Part shown: positions 50,720-62,166 of the stretch, in pieces
Numbering within the stretch: the first letter of the stretch is position 1
Layout of the letters: each line of letters starts with the position of its first letter
Source of the DNA: Xiphophorus maculatus
Lineage: Eukaryota; Chordata; Actinopteri; Cyprinodontiformes; Poeciliidae
Length of the DNA stretch: 64,000 bases
NCBI RefSeq assembly: GCF_002775205.1
Contig: NC_036447.1
Span: forward strand, 6,126,501-6,190,500
Direction of reading: 5' to 3'
Translations under genes and position numbers: made by a program
Notes under the pieces: generated by a model
What the model was told of the DNA's origin: nothing
Databases searched by the model: none
What the model saw: only the letters and a program-made list of their open reading frames with translations

Positions 50720-53700
50720 CTATGTGTGCTCCAAATATTGAGTGAGAAGTGAAGGAAGAGGGAGGAGAGGAAGCTGCTTGAGTCTGGCTCGCCCAATCAC
50801 GGTCCTGATCCGGAGACGGCACAGCTGGCAGAGACTCCTGGGGGACGCTGGAGACAAACAGAGCCGGTTCAGGTGTTTTCATTCAGTTTAAAAATCATTA
50901 CAGCGATTCAGGCGTACCTTCGAATGCCACCAGCAGCTGGTGTGTTTCTCCACCAGGCGGAGCGAGGTCTAAAGGCCGCTGGCCGTTTCCGTCTCTGAGC
51001 TTGGTTTCAGCGCCATGGTCGAGTAAAACCGACACCAGATCTGTGCTGTCCTGTCTGGCAGCTACATGCAGAGGACTTTCCCCGCCTTTCCCTGCATTAA
51101 CACTGGCTCCTGGATGAGGGGAGGAGGGCAAAATAAATGTCCCAACTACTGTACCATGAATAGGCCCAACCAGAGGTGGGTAGAGTACCCAAAGGTCGTA
51201 CTCAAGCAAGAGTAAAAAAGTATTTGGTAAAAAGGCTACTCAAGTAAGGAGTATCTGATCAAAACATCAATCATCTGATGTTTAAAAATTACATATAAAG
51301 TCATGTAAAAAATTTTGTATTTTAAAGACCAAAATAAAAATAATCCAAATAAACACCAGACTAAGATTTCTTTTTGTCATAATATTATGTTAATAAAGTC
51401 ATAATATTAGCAGAATAAGGAATATTTATTTGTTATTCTTTGTATGACCATTATCAAGACCCATCTTTTTAACTGCATGTCCTAAACTGGAACATTTTGG
51501 TTCAGTTGAAACATTTTCCATACAGTTGTGTGTTTCTCCGTGTGGAAGAGGGGTGAGTACAAGCTTGTCTTTATTTTGTGGGTTTATTTTTTTAATACGT
51601 ACAGCTCTTTAGGCTGCTTTTAGTATTAAGGGTGCTTTATAAAAAAAATGAATTAATTGGTTTATAAAATTACTACTTCATTCTACTAATATTACAACTT
51701 CTGGTAATATTATGAGTTTATTCTTGTGTTATTACAACTTTTTTTCTGTATTGGTATGAAATTTTCTCACAATATCATGACTTTTTTTCTTGTAATTAAT
51801 TTTTTTTTTTTCTTACCTTGGCCCTAATACTCGGTTGCAGAAAGCAACTGGAAAGCTTTCATTAAAAAGAAAACCTCTACACAGAAAGAGAAAAGTCACA
51901 CCTTTGTCCAACAAAACCTTTGAGCAGGCTGCGTGTCGGTGCAGGCAGCTCACGTAGAGAGGGGAGCCCAGGTGGGGGACCTGGCAGTCTGGATCTGCTC
52001 CATGAGAAAGAAGGGTCTCCACACACTGGCTGTTCCCTTGATAGCACAATGACAAAAACCTTATAAAAACAACGTATACAGGACACAATTTGGATCCATT
52101 TGAAAGCATTAATTTACAGTAAGGCTGATATGAAACCATATATGAGTTTAAATTAAATTATTGTTTTGTTCTTTGCTTTAAACATCTGAAATACGACCAT
52201 TCTGGTGGTGCAATCTTTTCTCTTTTGTCAACTCCACATAGTTGAATTTTATTTTTAGGTAAAGTAATGTAATCTCATTTATATTTATAGCCCATTTTCA
52301 GCAACAAGGCAATTCAAAGTGCTTTACATGAATTAAAAAGAAATAACAAACCAATGGAAAGAGCAAAATAAGAAGACGAAAAGCTGTTATGAGGCGGAAC
52401 CTTAGACAGGCCGTTGCTAGGTAACCAAAGAGTGAGTGAGTTGTTGCTAGGTAACCAAAGAGTGAGTGAGTAAGTTGATTCCAACAACCTTGCTTAGCGA
52501 GGCTGTGGGTAGGTGAAACAAATCCTTTATGCGTATTTGTATGTATTTTTGTCACTTTTTGTTAATAAAATAGTATCTGTGTAGACTAAAAGATACACAT
52601 TGTTTTATTTTACCCATTTGTGCATATATTTATATAACTTTTGTTTCTTGCTTTATTTACTCTACTTTGTATATTGCAAGACCTTTACAATAATATTGTC
52701 AATGTCTGTGGTTATTTTTTATTTTTATTATAGTATTGTGATATTTGTCATTGTTGTTAAATATTCTCTATGAAATGTTATTTGTTTGAAATAAAGCATA
52801 AAAAAACAACTGTGAGTAGCTGAGCGGCTAAACCTTTTTTCTCTGCCTACATCCACCAGCACATTGTTGCATCTTGCATTTCCACAAACGGAAACTACCG
52901 AACCACTATCTGATACAGAAGAAATATTTCCTGGAATCCCCTAACAAAGATACTTTAATACACACAAGGTTTCTGCTGTGTGTACTTACCTCTCCTGCAG
53001 GCTTCATGCATAGACGAAGGGAAGTGTGTGTGAAGTGTGTGCATGTGCGCTCCATTCTGCAGCAGCAGCTCCATACACCCGACGCTCCCTGATGCACAGC
53101 AGTTATACAGGGGAGTGACGCCGTCGATGGTGGCAGCATTCACCTGCAGGATCGCCCACCATTAAACAACCATATTATGCCTGGAAATGAAACTGAAAGT
53201 ATCAGTACTTACATTAGCTCCAGCACTTAGCAACGCCCTGACACATGCCACGTGTCCAGACAGACAGGCTTCATGGAGGGGCGTCACTTGGTCGATGGTC
53301 TTAATGTTTACTTGATATCCCTGCAAAACAACATATGCAGTTTATATTTATCTGGTCGCTGATGGGTGTGGTCAGATCAGAGAAAAACCAATAAAACTGA
53401 CAACTGTTAAAACTCACATTATATACAAACAAGGCTGTGTAATTATCACTTTTCATTACTAAGGGGCAATGTACAGGATAGACGGCTTTTACAGATTCCT
53501 CACAGTCAACAAGGTTAATGATGGCTATTCAATATTAAACAAAAGATAAAAATGGTTGTAGATTAAACTAGTTCACTTATTGGTTTTCCACTGTGTTATG
53601 TTTTACTAAGTGATTTTGAGTAGTTTTCTTAGAAAAATGTATGGTTTTGTTTTAAATTGGTTTTAGCGTGATGGTCCTACCTCAGCCAGCAGCCTGCGCA

Positions 53701-56328
53701 GGATCAGCAGGCGACCCTGAGACGCTGCGTCATGGAGCGGAGAGCGATCTGCCCACGACCCTGGAAACAAACAAATCCCCAAACACACCAGCAAAACTTT
53801 TTATTATAGCCCATTTGTTTAGACCTTAACTTTTAGTTCACGGCAAAGACACAAAATCTTGCACAGTCGTTTTTGTCTAGTTTTTAGTGAAGATATGTTA
53901 GTATTAATAAGACAAAACTTACAACTAATGTTTTGGCAAGATGTAACATCTTGTTTTAAGTTAATAATTCCTTAATGAAGAATAAGTTCTAGTTACATTG
54001 GGAAAGTATTTAACTAAAACATTTTCCCAGTCGAACAAGTACTTTTTCATCAATATTAAGGAATTATTGACTTTAAAGAAGCTCATATATCTTGCTGAAA
54101 AGTTAATTTTGTCTTATTAAAGATGCACTTGGTAAGATTTTTCTCTTATATCTTATTTCTTATATCTTGATATTTTTAGTTTATTCTTTGCGCTAGTTCA
54201 GTTATTCTCATTGTTTGTGGTTTGGATTTGTTTTGTTAAGAGTCATATTTATTTCTGTTTACTATTCATGTTTTCTTTCATTTCATTGCTTTTTCTTCTT
54301 GCCTCTGTGATTTTGTGTTTAGTGAACCAATCTTGTGATTATTTGCCTGATGTTTTGTATCATTTCCCTGTTGACACTTTGAAACAACATAGATTTATAA
54401 TTTGTTTTAAAAACAGAAAAATACAGTCGTTGAGTAGTTCTAGAAACTGCTGTGCTTTAAGAATCACTTCCATGAACTCAACTATTACCATGCTGATGCA
54501 GAAAACTAGAATAAAATTGCTTCTTATCGTTTGGTTTCACATGTTTGGTTGAGTGATGCAGTTTATTTATGTAGAAGAAAACATTGAAACATTTGAAGTG
54601 AGAAAAATTAATAGAAAATATTCTGGTGCTCAAACCAGAAATGTTTCACATTATAGTTTTAATTATGTGGCTAAAATGCATTAAAAAGGTACTGATAGTG
54701 GCTGTAGCAAAAAAACATTTAGCATTGCGCTTGTGGCAATTCACAGCTAGTTAAGTCTTACACACCTGTAAGACAGGTTTTCAAAAGGCAATTCAGATGT
54801 TTATTTTGTGATTTGCAAATGAAAGGCAAAGTTTAAATGCCTGAAATCATTCCACGATCCAAGCTCTAACTTCAGACACAATGAATGTGAACATTTAAAA
54901 TCCACCTGAATTTGTTCCTGACTCAGTGTCATATCTATTTTGTAAATAATTGACACCAGAAATTCCCCCAGATAGCATTTAAGTTCACCTGAGTACACTG
55001 TAAAAGAAGAATATCCCAAATCTACTCAATAAAATTTAAGTAAAACATTAAAATCCATACTATTGAATAGAATTTACTGTTTTGGATTTAATGTTAAGTA
55101 AATTTTAACCTTTTGCATTTATAAATTTAATATTAAGTATATTCAAATAGAAAATATAAATCAACTATAATGTAAACAAACAAATTAATTTTGAAAAAAT
55201 TTGAATCCTTTAAATTTAAAAATTATTTAAAACTGCCTATTTATATTAAGCTAAATTCAATAGCAAACATTTATTTTGTTTTATTAAACTGGAATATAGC
55301 ATATTTTATATCAAACAGTTTTAAACAGACCTGAAAACAGATTTAAATAAATTACTGCCACAAACTTAAGAAAGTAATTAAACTAATGATATTTTGTGTA
55401 ACATATTAGTTGAAACCACAGAATCGTTTTTACAGTGTACCAACAGTGGTACTTGTACTCTATTGAGCAAAATTACACACTTATTCTAGTTATGCTGTAA
55501 TTAAGCCTGTCACGACAACACATTTTGCTGAACAATAATTTTTGCAGAAGTTATTGTGATAAAATATAATATTGCTGTTTTGAAACTATGTTCAACCATT
55601 ATAATTATAATGGCAAAATAACACATTCTCACACACATAACATTTAACACTGGAACTGGAAGACATTTTAAATATCCAAAATAAATAAACAGAAAAACAG
55701 AAACGAATAAATAAAATTAATTATAAAGTTTCTGAAACCAAAACTCCAGATTTAAGACTTTTGTCATCCTTTTTTTTTTGGTAGAAAAAGAAAAAAACAG
55801 TAAATCATGTAAATGGAAATTATTGAGTTCGTTTTAATTTATCATGCGATTAATTGATTTATTGCTTATTGTGACAGGCCTACGTACTTACGAAAACATC
55901 AGGGTAAGAAAGAGCATAATATAAAGAGCACTTATTATAGTAATCCAGTAAATTGTCTAATTTAGCCCAGAGAATGGGCACTTAATGCAGTTCTATGGAC
56001 TTTATTCCACAGTTTTATTTAGTCTTAACATGAGCTGTTTTCAGATCATGTTAGGATCAGCTGTAGGGCGTATTTTAGGCTTGCGCCATTAGGTCTTATT
56101 TACCCGTAACACATACCACAACTGCGCTGTCAAACACTGAATGCATCACAAGTTCAACATGTTGTTCTGTATTTCCTATTTCAACCTTTTTTTCTTCATC
56201 CGTTCTGGTTTTGAAAAGCTATAAGCAGAGTACCGACCTTGGCTGATCAGAACGCCCCAGCAGGCCCGCTTCCTCTCCGGGGTGCTGCTGGGCACCGACA
56301 CCGACTCTGCGGCTCTTTTCCTGGACAT
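50720..56328 (-). CDS. asb5: ASB5-like ankyrin repeat and SOCS box protein
   Basis: Seven exons on the minus strand: 56238-56328, 53681-53760, 53213-53320, 52990-53143, 51902-52036, 50918-51109, 50720-50847. All phases agree: 888 nt, 295 aa. ASB proteins are substrate receptors of Elongin B/C-Cullin5 ubiquitin ligases. Seen: a short N-terminus MSRKRAAESVSVPSSTPERK; about six ankyrin repeats (GSWADRSPLHDAASQGRLL, TPLHEACLSGHVACVRALL, DGVTPLYNCCASGSVGCMEL, SMHEACRRGNSQCVETLLSH, GSPLYVSCLHRHAACSKVLL, ESPLHVAARQDSTDLVSVLL); and a C-terminal SOCS box with LCQLCRLRIRTVIGRARL and LPLLPLPSLL. GSWADRSPLH, EASPRSL before the SOCS box, and adjacency to spcs3 fit ASB5 better than ASB9 or ASB11. It is shorter than human ASB5 (329 aa) at the N-terminus, so another first exon may exist. 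Confidence 0.88.
52260..52345 (-). mobile_element. L2-type LINE 3' end fragment
   Basis: On the minus strand ATGTAAAGCACTTTGAATTG then CCTTGTTGCTGAAAATGGGC and TATAAATATAAATG, the 3' tail wording of fish L2-like retrotransposons. In an asb5 intron. Confidence 0.45.
52411..52870. repeat. dispersed repeat with tandem X-box-like units
   Basis: Second copy of the family at 8165-8320: GTTGCTAGGTAACCAAAGAG tandem pair, then GATTCCA and AACCTTGCTTAGC. An unrelated AT-rich segment (about 52515-52800) interrupts it before the shared CTCTGCCTACAT. Confidence 0.6.
53860..54150. mobile_element. MITE family D, degenerate copy
   Basis: Shares ACATCTTGTTTTAAGTTAAT and TATCTTGCTGAAAAGTTA with 28783-29187. 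In an asb5 intron. Confidence 0.5.
54151..56237 (-). other. asb5: asb5 first intron
   Basis: No exon seen. It contains AT-rich sequence and a hAT-type MITE at about 55504-55884 (left AGCCTGTCACGACAACACA, right ATTGCTTATTGTGACAGGCC). ORFs here are chance. Confidence 0.55.
55504..55884. mobile_element. hAT-type MITE (GCCTGTCACGACAA ends)
   Basis: Inverted ends AGCCTGTCACGACAA and TTATTGTGACAGGCCTA. About 380 bp, non-coding, same family as 43395-43785. Confidence 0.65.
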
Positions 56329-56450
56329 CTCCCCTCAGCTGCTCGCGCTGGAACTCCATGTACCGCGGATGGGGCTCACGTGCTGCAGTCAAAACACCAC
56401 AGCACGAGTCACAGCGAGGGGGCGGAGTCAGAGGCGAAACTCATTCTGAT
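56329..56450 (-). promoter_or_regulatory. asb5: asb5 5'UTR / promoter region
   Basis: GC-rich stretch upstream of the asb5 ATG with an E-box CACGTG at 56377-56382. An out-of-frame upstream ATG (56359-56357 on the gene strand, MEFQREQL frame) precedes the chosen start. The chosen ATG is the one whose frame continues into exon 2. Confidence 0.4.
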
Positions 56451-56523
56451 TGGCTAAAATGCTAGGTGGCTCGCAGGACAAGATTATTTTAGAAAGATGA
56501 CGAAACAACGCATAGGCACAAAG

Positions 56524-56625
56524 TATGGAAGCCCGTTTCCGCCACTCTGTTAAAATAAATAAATTATCTCATTATAATGAGATACTATCTTTTTTTTTAC
56601 AGAGTGGCAGAAACGGGCTTCCATA
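56524..56625. mobile_element. short hairpin MITE, TA-flanked
   Basis: Arms of 27 bp (TATGGAAGCCCGTTTCCGCC.. and its complement) match except one base, around an inner palindrome ATCTCATTATAATGAGAT. TA on both sides fits a Tc1/mariner-type MITE. It lies about 0.2 kb upstream of the asb5 start, in the asb5-spcs3 interval. Confidence 0.75.
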
Positions 56626-57653
56626 TATTTGAGCAATTTTAAAATGAATAGATTTCTTTGCAAAATTATGTGATCTACTAACCAACCACATTATAAACTT
56701 GTTCTTAAAATAATATTTCATGACAAATTTCAGCCGATTGGAATAAAATATGAAATTATTTATATAACGATATACACAACCAGTTTACAAAAAATGGTTT
56801 TGGACACTCAATGATCAGTGGAAACCATTTAATTTGCCTCTCCATAATTTACAGCCCATATATTTTACTCACTGAAACCTACGGATTTTTGATCACCTTG
56901 TAATTTTAGAAACAAATTCAATCACATAATTTAATTTCTCCCTTATGTTAGATTGGGAGATTATGAGTAGTTACTATGAACTGACTGGAAATTTACAAAG
57001 CTAATTTAAATTCATTCAAGATATGTAAAGGTGAAGCTTAAAATAAAATACAGCTGAACCTCTGAATATGAATTAATGGCATTAAGAGTAGTTTGCATCT
57101 TGAAAATGTGCATCTGAAGGTAAATGATCCACGGTGGTGACCCTTAGAGTAGAAGCAGCAGCAAAAGACTCATTAAAAGAGATAAATATGTTTCATACAA
57201 CTCAAATAAGGGGACTTATTTATTTATTGTGTACTAATGGGTCTGACTTCCATTCAGAAGATGGCGGTAATGCCCCATTATTATTGTAGTCAAACGCTAT
57301 TTAGTGGGAAAAAGAAGAGGAAGCGCTTATTCATCTCTGCAGGTGTCTGTTTCCTGTCTGTGTTGCTACGTTAACAAATCATTCATATCATAGTTATTGT
57401 AAATAGTAAATGAACTGTCCAGACATTAGGTTAATCATTTTTACTGTTGAAGCAGTTCCCTGAATGAACATTTAACTCTTTTGACAAGAAACACAACGCC
57501 TTATACAGTGAATTTATTCTGAAAAGCCCCGCACAGGAAGTTGCGTTTACCGCGACACTTCCGGGTATACATCCGCTAGTGTTTGCTCAACGGTTGCTCT
57601 TTATTAGCCTTTCGTCTGTCATTCATTTCAGCTTCCTTTAGCCACTTTTAAAG
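56626..57653 (+). promoter_or_regulatory. spcs3: asb5-spcs3 intergenic interval and spcs3 promoter
   Basis: The left part is AT-rich without visible genes. The last 150 bp is GC-richer and holds ACTTCCGG (57557-57564), an ETS-type site typical of housekeeping promoters, about 90 bp before the spcs3 ATG. The two genes are divergent with about 1.3 kb between start codons. Confidence 0.45.
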
Positions 57654-60600
57654 ATGAATACGGTTCTATCGAGAGCTAACTCGCTGTTCGCCTTCTCCCT
57701 GAGCGTCATGGCGGCTCTGACTTTCGGCTGTTTCGTCACGACGGCGTTTAAAGACAGAAGAGTTCCTGTGGACATCCACGTCTCTAAAGTTATGCTGTAA
57801 GAGCTTCATTCATACCAGCTGTTTGGGGGAGAAAGCTACTGTTTTTGTCTTCATGCATGTTATAAGCTGTGGTGATTTTTTTAATGATGCTTCACCATCA
57901 CCCTGTAGAGTCAGACCGAGGCCCTGCTGTCTGATCGGATGATCTGTAACCCAGACTTCCTCCTTCTGCTACTGTCATGTTACCACCTGTGGTGATGTTT
58001 ATTCTCTCACTAGATTTAAAACTGGCTTCATAAAAAAAACATAATTAAAAAAAATCTATTTAATAAGTTTCGTCATATTTTGGAAAAGTTGCATTAATTT
58101 TTATGCACATTTATTCACCATTACCACATAGGAGCACAACCATATGCGTCTCTTACTAATGACCACACCTCCTTAGTGTTGGCTGACTTGCAATGGCAGC
58201 ATCATGCTGTGTGGACTCACAGTTCGCCACTAAATCCAGCTTTTACTTGGATGCAGAAAGCATGGGTGGTACCAGATGGAGGCTAAAAGAGGCCAATTTT
58301 CAAATACTGAATTTTCCAAGTTTTTTTTAGGACATTTCTGAGAATAATCTCAAAGTTTCTGAGTTTTTTGGAAGATATTTGGAAACAAATAAAATATACA
58401 TTTTGGCTCCTCTGTAGTCAGCACCGCCATTCTTAAGACCCACAAAATCTCCTTGTCAAAATCTTTTATCAGGCTCCAGATTTGCCTTAAAATGAATCCT
58501 GAATGTACCTGGCAACCTGGGAAAAGATGGGGAAACAGAAACGTTCTTATTTATCTAATTTGAGTTTCAAACTAATTAATTTTCCTCTTTAACAGGAAGA
58601 ATGTTGATGACTTCACAGGACCCAGGGAACGAAGTGATCTGGGGTTTATCACATTTGACATCTTAGCTGATATCCTTTTACTTCCCATTGTGGAGTGTCA
58701 AGACAACTTTGATCCAGGCGGATTTAGACACAAAATGCTGACATTAAGTTATATATTTGTTCAGCAGTAACTCTGTACTATTTAAAAACTCTACGCTAAC
58801 ATTAATTTAACTGTACTAATTAACAGTTAATTATTTTAGCTGTTTGATAAAATGTGTGCCTGTGCTGTTCCTTAACTTTTCCCACATTTGGAGCCAATTT
58901 TCGACTGGAATGTCAAGCAGCTGTTTCTCTACTTGTCAGCTGAATACGCCACAAAGAGCAACGTAAGTAAACACACACTTATTGAGCTTTGGTGTGTTCA
59001 TCTGGTTTTAATCAGCATGAAATAAAAAATCAGACACACACGTTGTCATTCAGACAATGTCCTGGCTTATACTCATAAGTCTTCTCCCACTGCTGCTGCA
59101 TGCATTTGAAGGATGGAATCAGGTTTAACACATACACCAATCAACCTGTGGTCTCGAGAAAACAAAGTTAATTTTCTTGAGATTAACTCGTTTTCTCAAG
59201 AAAATTATCTGGAAAAATTGGCGCAGAAAATGTCTGCTCTCAGTTTCAGTATAAAGCAGTTTGATTTATAACAAAAAACTAATCTTCACTGTATTTCAGT
59301 GCAAACTACCCATCTAACTTGCATTTGAGTGCATTTTTAATAACATTTCGGCTAGGGCTGAAACGATTCCTCGAGTGATTGGAGTACCTCGATTATTAAA
59401 ATTCCCCGAGGAAAATTTATCTAAATCGAAGCTTCGTTAATTATATTTTATTATTTAGCGCACCGCGTTCCAGCCGGATTATTACTTACGTTGCACGGAG
59501 CTCTCACTTCCACTTGAGTTGTTGACGAAAGCTAACTGTTAGCAGCATAAGGTCCAGTTTTCAAGTTCGACCTGGGAGGATTCTATTGATTGATGATCAT
59601 GTCCGGCCCTGTCGTTTTTCCGGGCCGTACATGATCATCAATCAATAGAATCCTCCCAGGTCCGGGTCTTTGTCGTTTTTCGGGGGACCAGTAAGCATCC
59701 TTAAAATGACTGGCGCAATGCGTGGAGTACGGTAGATAGTCTTTTCTCCTCCCGGAGCTGCTGCCTAGTGGTGGTGGTTCAGAGAGAACGCCACCACCAG
59801 GCGGTTGATATGCGATAGTAATACTTCTGTTATGTTAGACTTACCAATGTTTTACTTAATCTTTTTTTATCCGATAAATTGTAAGAATAATCGATAGATT
59901 ACTCGATTACTAAAATACTCGTTTACAACAGCCCTAATTTCAGCTGTTATTACACATCTATTTTTCTGCGCTGATGTACTATATTCTAAATATTTTGTGC
60001 TGTTTAAAGTTAAATACTAATATTTAACTAACAAGAATGAAAAGAATATTTAACAAGTTAAATATTAGTATTTAACTTTTCAAGCATGTTCTGTTACTCT
60101 TTAGTGGGTCATGACAAAAATAAGTTTTTCACTACCAAAACCTCTGACTAATGAGGTTGTAATGAGTAATGTCTTAAAGATAATTTTAAAACATTACTCA
60201 GATAATAACTTTGATGTGACTCATTTAGGTAACTATAAAATTGTGTGTGTGTGTGTGTCAGTCTCTAAACCAGGTGGTGCTGTGGGATAGGATCATCCTC
60301 CGAGGGGACAACACCAAACTGAACCTCAGAGACATGAAGTCCAAATACTTCTTCTTCGATGATGGGAATGGACTCAGGTTAGATGCTGCAGTGTTAGGCG
60401 CATGCTGGATTTACACCAAAACCTGTTTTTATGCTCACAAGATAAATATTTAATCATGTTACATGTTTTTGTTATGTCCAAAACTTTTGCGCATGCGCAC
60501 AAGGCTGGAGGGCAAAAACGTGCTTTTTTTTTCCATAGCCGCAAGAGCAGCTCCTTTAACAAAATCAAATCTGGAGATGTAGATGTTATTAATTTAGCGC

Positions 60601-61309
60601 AGTGCGCCACAGCAAAGGGGGAAATCAACGCAGAAAATTGGATGAACAACAACTTAAACCCACTCTTATTCTTCTGTTTTCTCGCTCCTGTGTCACCCAG
60701 ATCCGTTGCCATAGCAACTGACGACAACGTCATGTATCATGGTGCGTTCACACCAACCGCGTTTTGAGCGTCAGGCGCGACTGGTTTACATTCAAAGTCT
60801 ATGTGGAGGCGCATTTTGTGCGTTTGAACCAGACGCGTTTGGCGTAAACGCACCAAAGATGCACATGCGTCGAACTTGAAGCTTCAGACACATTTGGTGT
60901 GAACGCACCATCAGGATTAAAAACGCAAATATTTATCTAGTTCTTATAATGTTGACGATATCAAAGCACTACGTCCCTTTTTGTTTTCTATCATCACGTG
61001 TACGTTTAAGATTTAGGGCTTTGTGTTGACAACTTCACAGCCAAAATCAATGGTAATCATCGATGAGGACCCGGGGTTTTTTGCCTTCCAGCAATCACAT
61101 TGGAACAAACTTTAAGTAGCTTGTATCTGTGTTCCTGAATGCGATTGGCTGACGGGCATGTCCGTGTTGTGTGCAGGGCCAATAAAAACATCACCATGAC
61201 GCTGTCCTGGAACGTCGTTCCCAACGCTGGGATCCTTCCTCTGGTAGCCGGAAGCGGACACGTCAGCCTGCCTTTCCCCGAGCAATACGAGACCACGAAG
61301 AGCTACTAG
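57654..61309 (+). CDS. spcs3: Signal peptidase complex subunit 3 (SPC22/23)
   Basis: Five exons: 57654-57796, 58596-58669, 58886-58962, 60262-60377, 61177-61309. Total 543 nt, 180 aa, the same length as human SPCS3. SPCS3 is a glycosylated type II ER protein needed for the signal peptidase complex that removes signal peptides. Seen: [20 protein letters not shown] at the start, membrane segment about 11-32, [82 protein letters not shown] with an N-glycosylation site (NIT), and C-terminal YETTKSY. Intron 2 (58670-58885) has AT-AC ends; the other introns are GT-AG. Introns hold several transposons. A polyadenylation signal follows at 61410. Confidence 0.98.
58187..58270 (+). mobile_element. Tc1-like transposon fragment
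   Basis: TGGCAGCATCATGCTGTGTG is a recognisable Tc1-family transposase fragment. Heavily decayed, in spcs3 intron 1. Confidence 0.4.
58670..58885 (+). other. spcs3: U12-type AT-AC intron of spcs3
   Basis: The donor is ATATCCTTTT at 58670-58679, the U12 consensus. A perfect U12 branch site TTCCTTAAC lies at 58868-58876, and the intron ends in AC at 58884-58885, about 10 nt after the branch adenosine. Only this junction restores the conserved reading [14 protein letters not shown]; no GT-AG alternative does. Confidence 0.93.
59353..59936. mobile_element. hAT element with internal hairpin
   Basis: Termini TAGGGCTGAAAC and GTTTACAACAGCCCTA are inverted. The target duplication is ATTTCGGC (59345-59352) and ATTTCAGC (59937-59944), 7 of 8 identical. 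No transposase. A long perfect hairpin is at 59571-59660. Confidence 0.8.
59571..59660. repeat. long perfect inverted repeat (hairpin)
   Basis: Arms 59571-59602 and 59629-59660 are exact reverse complements over 32 bp. After one mismatch, a further 6-bp CGGCCC/GGGCCG stem (59604-59609, 59622-59627) closes a 12-nt loop. Near-zero divergence between arms suggests a recent origin. Confidence 0.9.
60490..61065. mobile_element. dispersed repeat in spcs3 intron 4, with nested MITE
   Basis: Related to 17856-18660 (shared GCTGGAGGGCAAAAA, GTTGCCATAGCAAC at 60705-60718, GCACTACGTCC). Interrupted by a 173-bp element at 60739-60911. Confidence 0.55.
60739..60911. mobile_element. short MITE with ATGGTGCGTTCACACCA ends
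   Basis: ATGGTGCGTTCACACCA and its exact complement TGGTGTGAACGCACCAT bound a 173-bp GC-rich element with no frame. Nested in 60490-61065. Confidence 0.7.
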
Positions 61310-61409
61310 ACAGAAATGTTCACCTGTAGCAACACACACACACACACCCCTTTCCACCACGACTGATGACACGCCATACATTAGTGTTTTTCTGTATGAG
61401 GCAGTTTGT

Positions 61410-61415
61410 AATAAA
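61410..61415 (+). terminator. spcs3: spcs3 polyadenylation signal
   Basis: AATAAA 101 nt after the stop codon, followed by a GT-rich TTTGTGTGTGT downstream element (61432-61442). Good position and context. Confidence 0.75.
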
Positions 61416-61634
61416 GAAGTAAATGTAACATTTGTGTGTGTAAAGATTTTGTGGGGAAAGTGCTGATCCAACTCAAAATAGTTTTAAATATTATTGTGGG
61501 ATACATTTTTCTAGGTCCGTCACACTAAACAATAAGTTATTGCAATAAACAATAAAATTGCTTTGAGACCATTTTCAAGTAACATAATAGCATAACAATG
61601 AGAGAACACATTCTCATAGATTAATAAACTTATC

Positions 61635-61656
61635 TTTATTGAGGATTAAGTTTATT
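61635..61656 (-). terminator. candidate polyadenylation signals of the KDM2-like gene
   Basis: Two TTTATT (AATAAA on the gene strand) about 0.5 kb past the stop at 62167. They would leave roughly 0.2 kb between convergent 3' ends of this gene and spcs3. Confidence 0.35.
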
Positions 61657-62166
61657 AAAAATCCTTAAATTTCAGTTGTGAAACCCTGCTGGTTGAGAGG
61701 ATTTGGCAGGACTCCATGCCGTCGAACTCTGGTCTGCTTTGCATTGCAAATAAAAATGCATTTTCTATGCAAGTGTGGGAGAATTTAAGAGAACGTAAAC
61801 AAGCTAACAGAGTAAGATTGGCTGTAGCAATAATTCTCATTAATAAGGAAAAAAAAAGATATCAAGTTTGCTTTGTTGGTGAAAACTTTATGACCATTCC
61901 CATTAGAACAGAAATAACATACATAGGACTACTAAGCTTTTATTTTAGCACAGTGCTCAGATAAACAATATTCACAAGCACCTATCCTCTGTTTACAAAG
62001 AAAATACTAAAGTAATAAATTCCTCTCCATCTCTTTTTAATGTTTTAAATTACAAGCTGTAATAAAAAGGGAGAACTCCCATCCACCTCCATCAGTGATT
62101 AAATGAAGTCACTACTTCCTTCTAGTCCACTCTTTTTGGTGATGTTTTTTAAAAAAAAAGTGTGGG

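Noticed and set aside
50801-50836. Acceptor at CCCCCAG for the last asb5 exon
   Set aside because: It would give a frame that ends quickly. The upstream acceptor TGTCTCCAG at 50848-50856 (plus coordinates) restores EASPRSLCQLCRLRI and the SOCS box.
54211-54552. 113-codon + strand ORF in asb5 intron 1
   Set aside because: Low-complexity hydrophobic translation of AT-rich intron; no domain and opposite strand to the gene.
56327-56359. Upstream ATG (MEFQREQL) as asb5 start
   Set aside because: Out of frame with exon 2; the MSRK start is in frame.
60374-60767. 119- and 121-codon ORFs on both strands
   Set aside because: They cover a dispersed repeat in spcs3 intron 4 and have no protein similarity I recognise.
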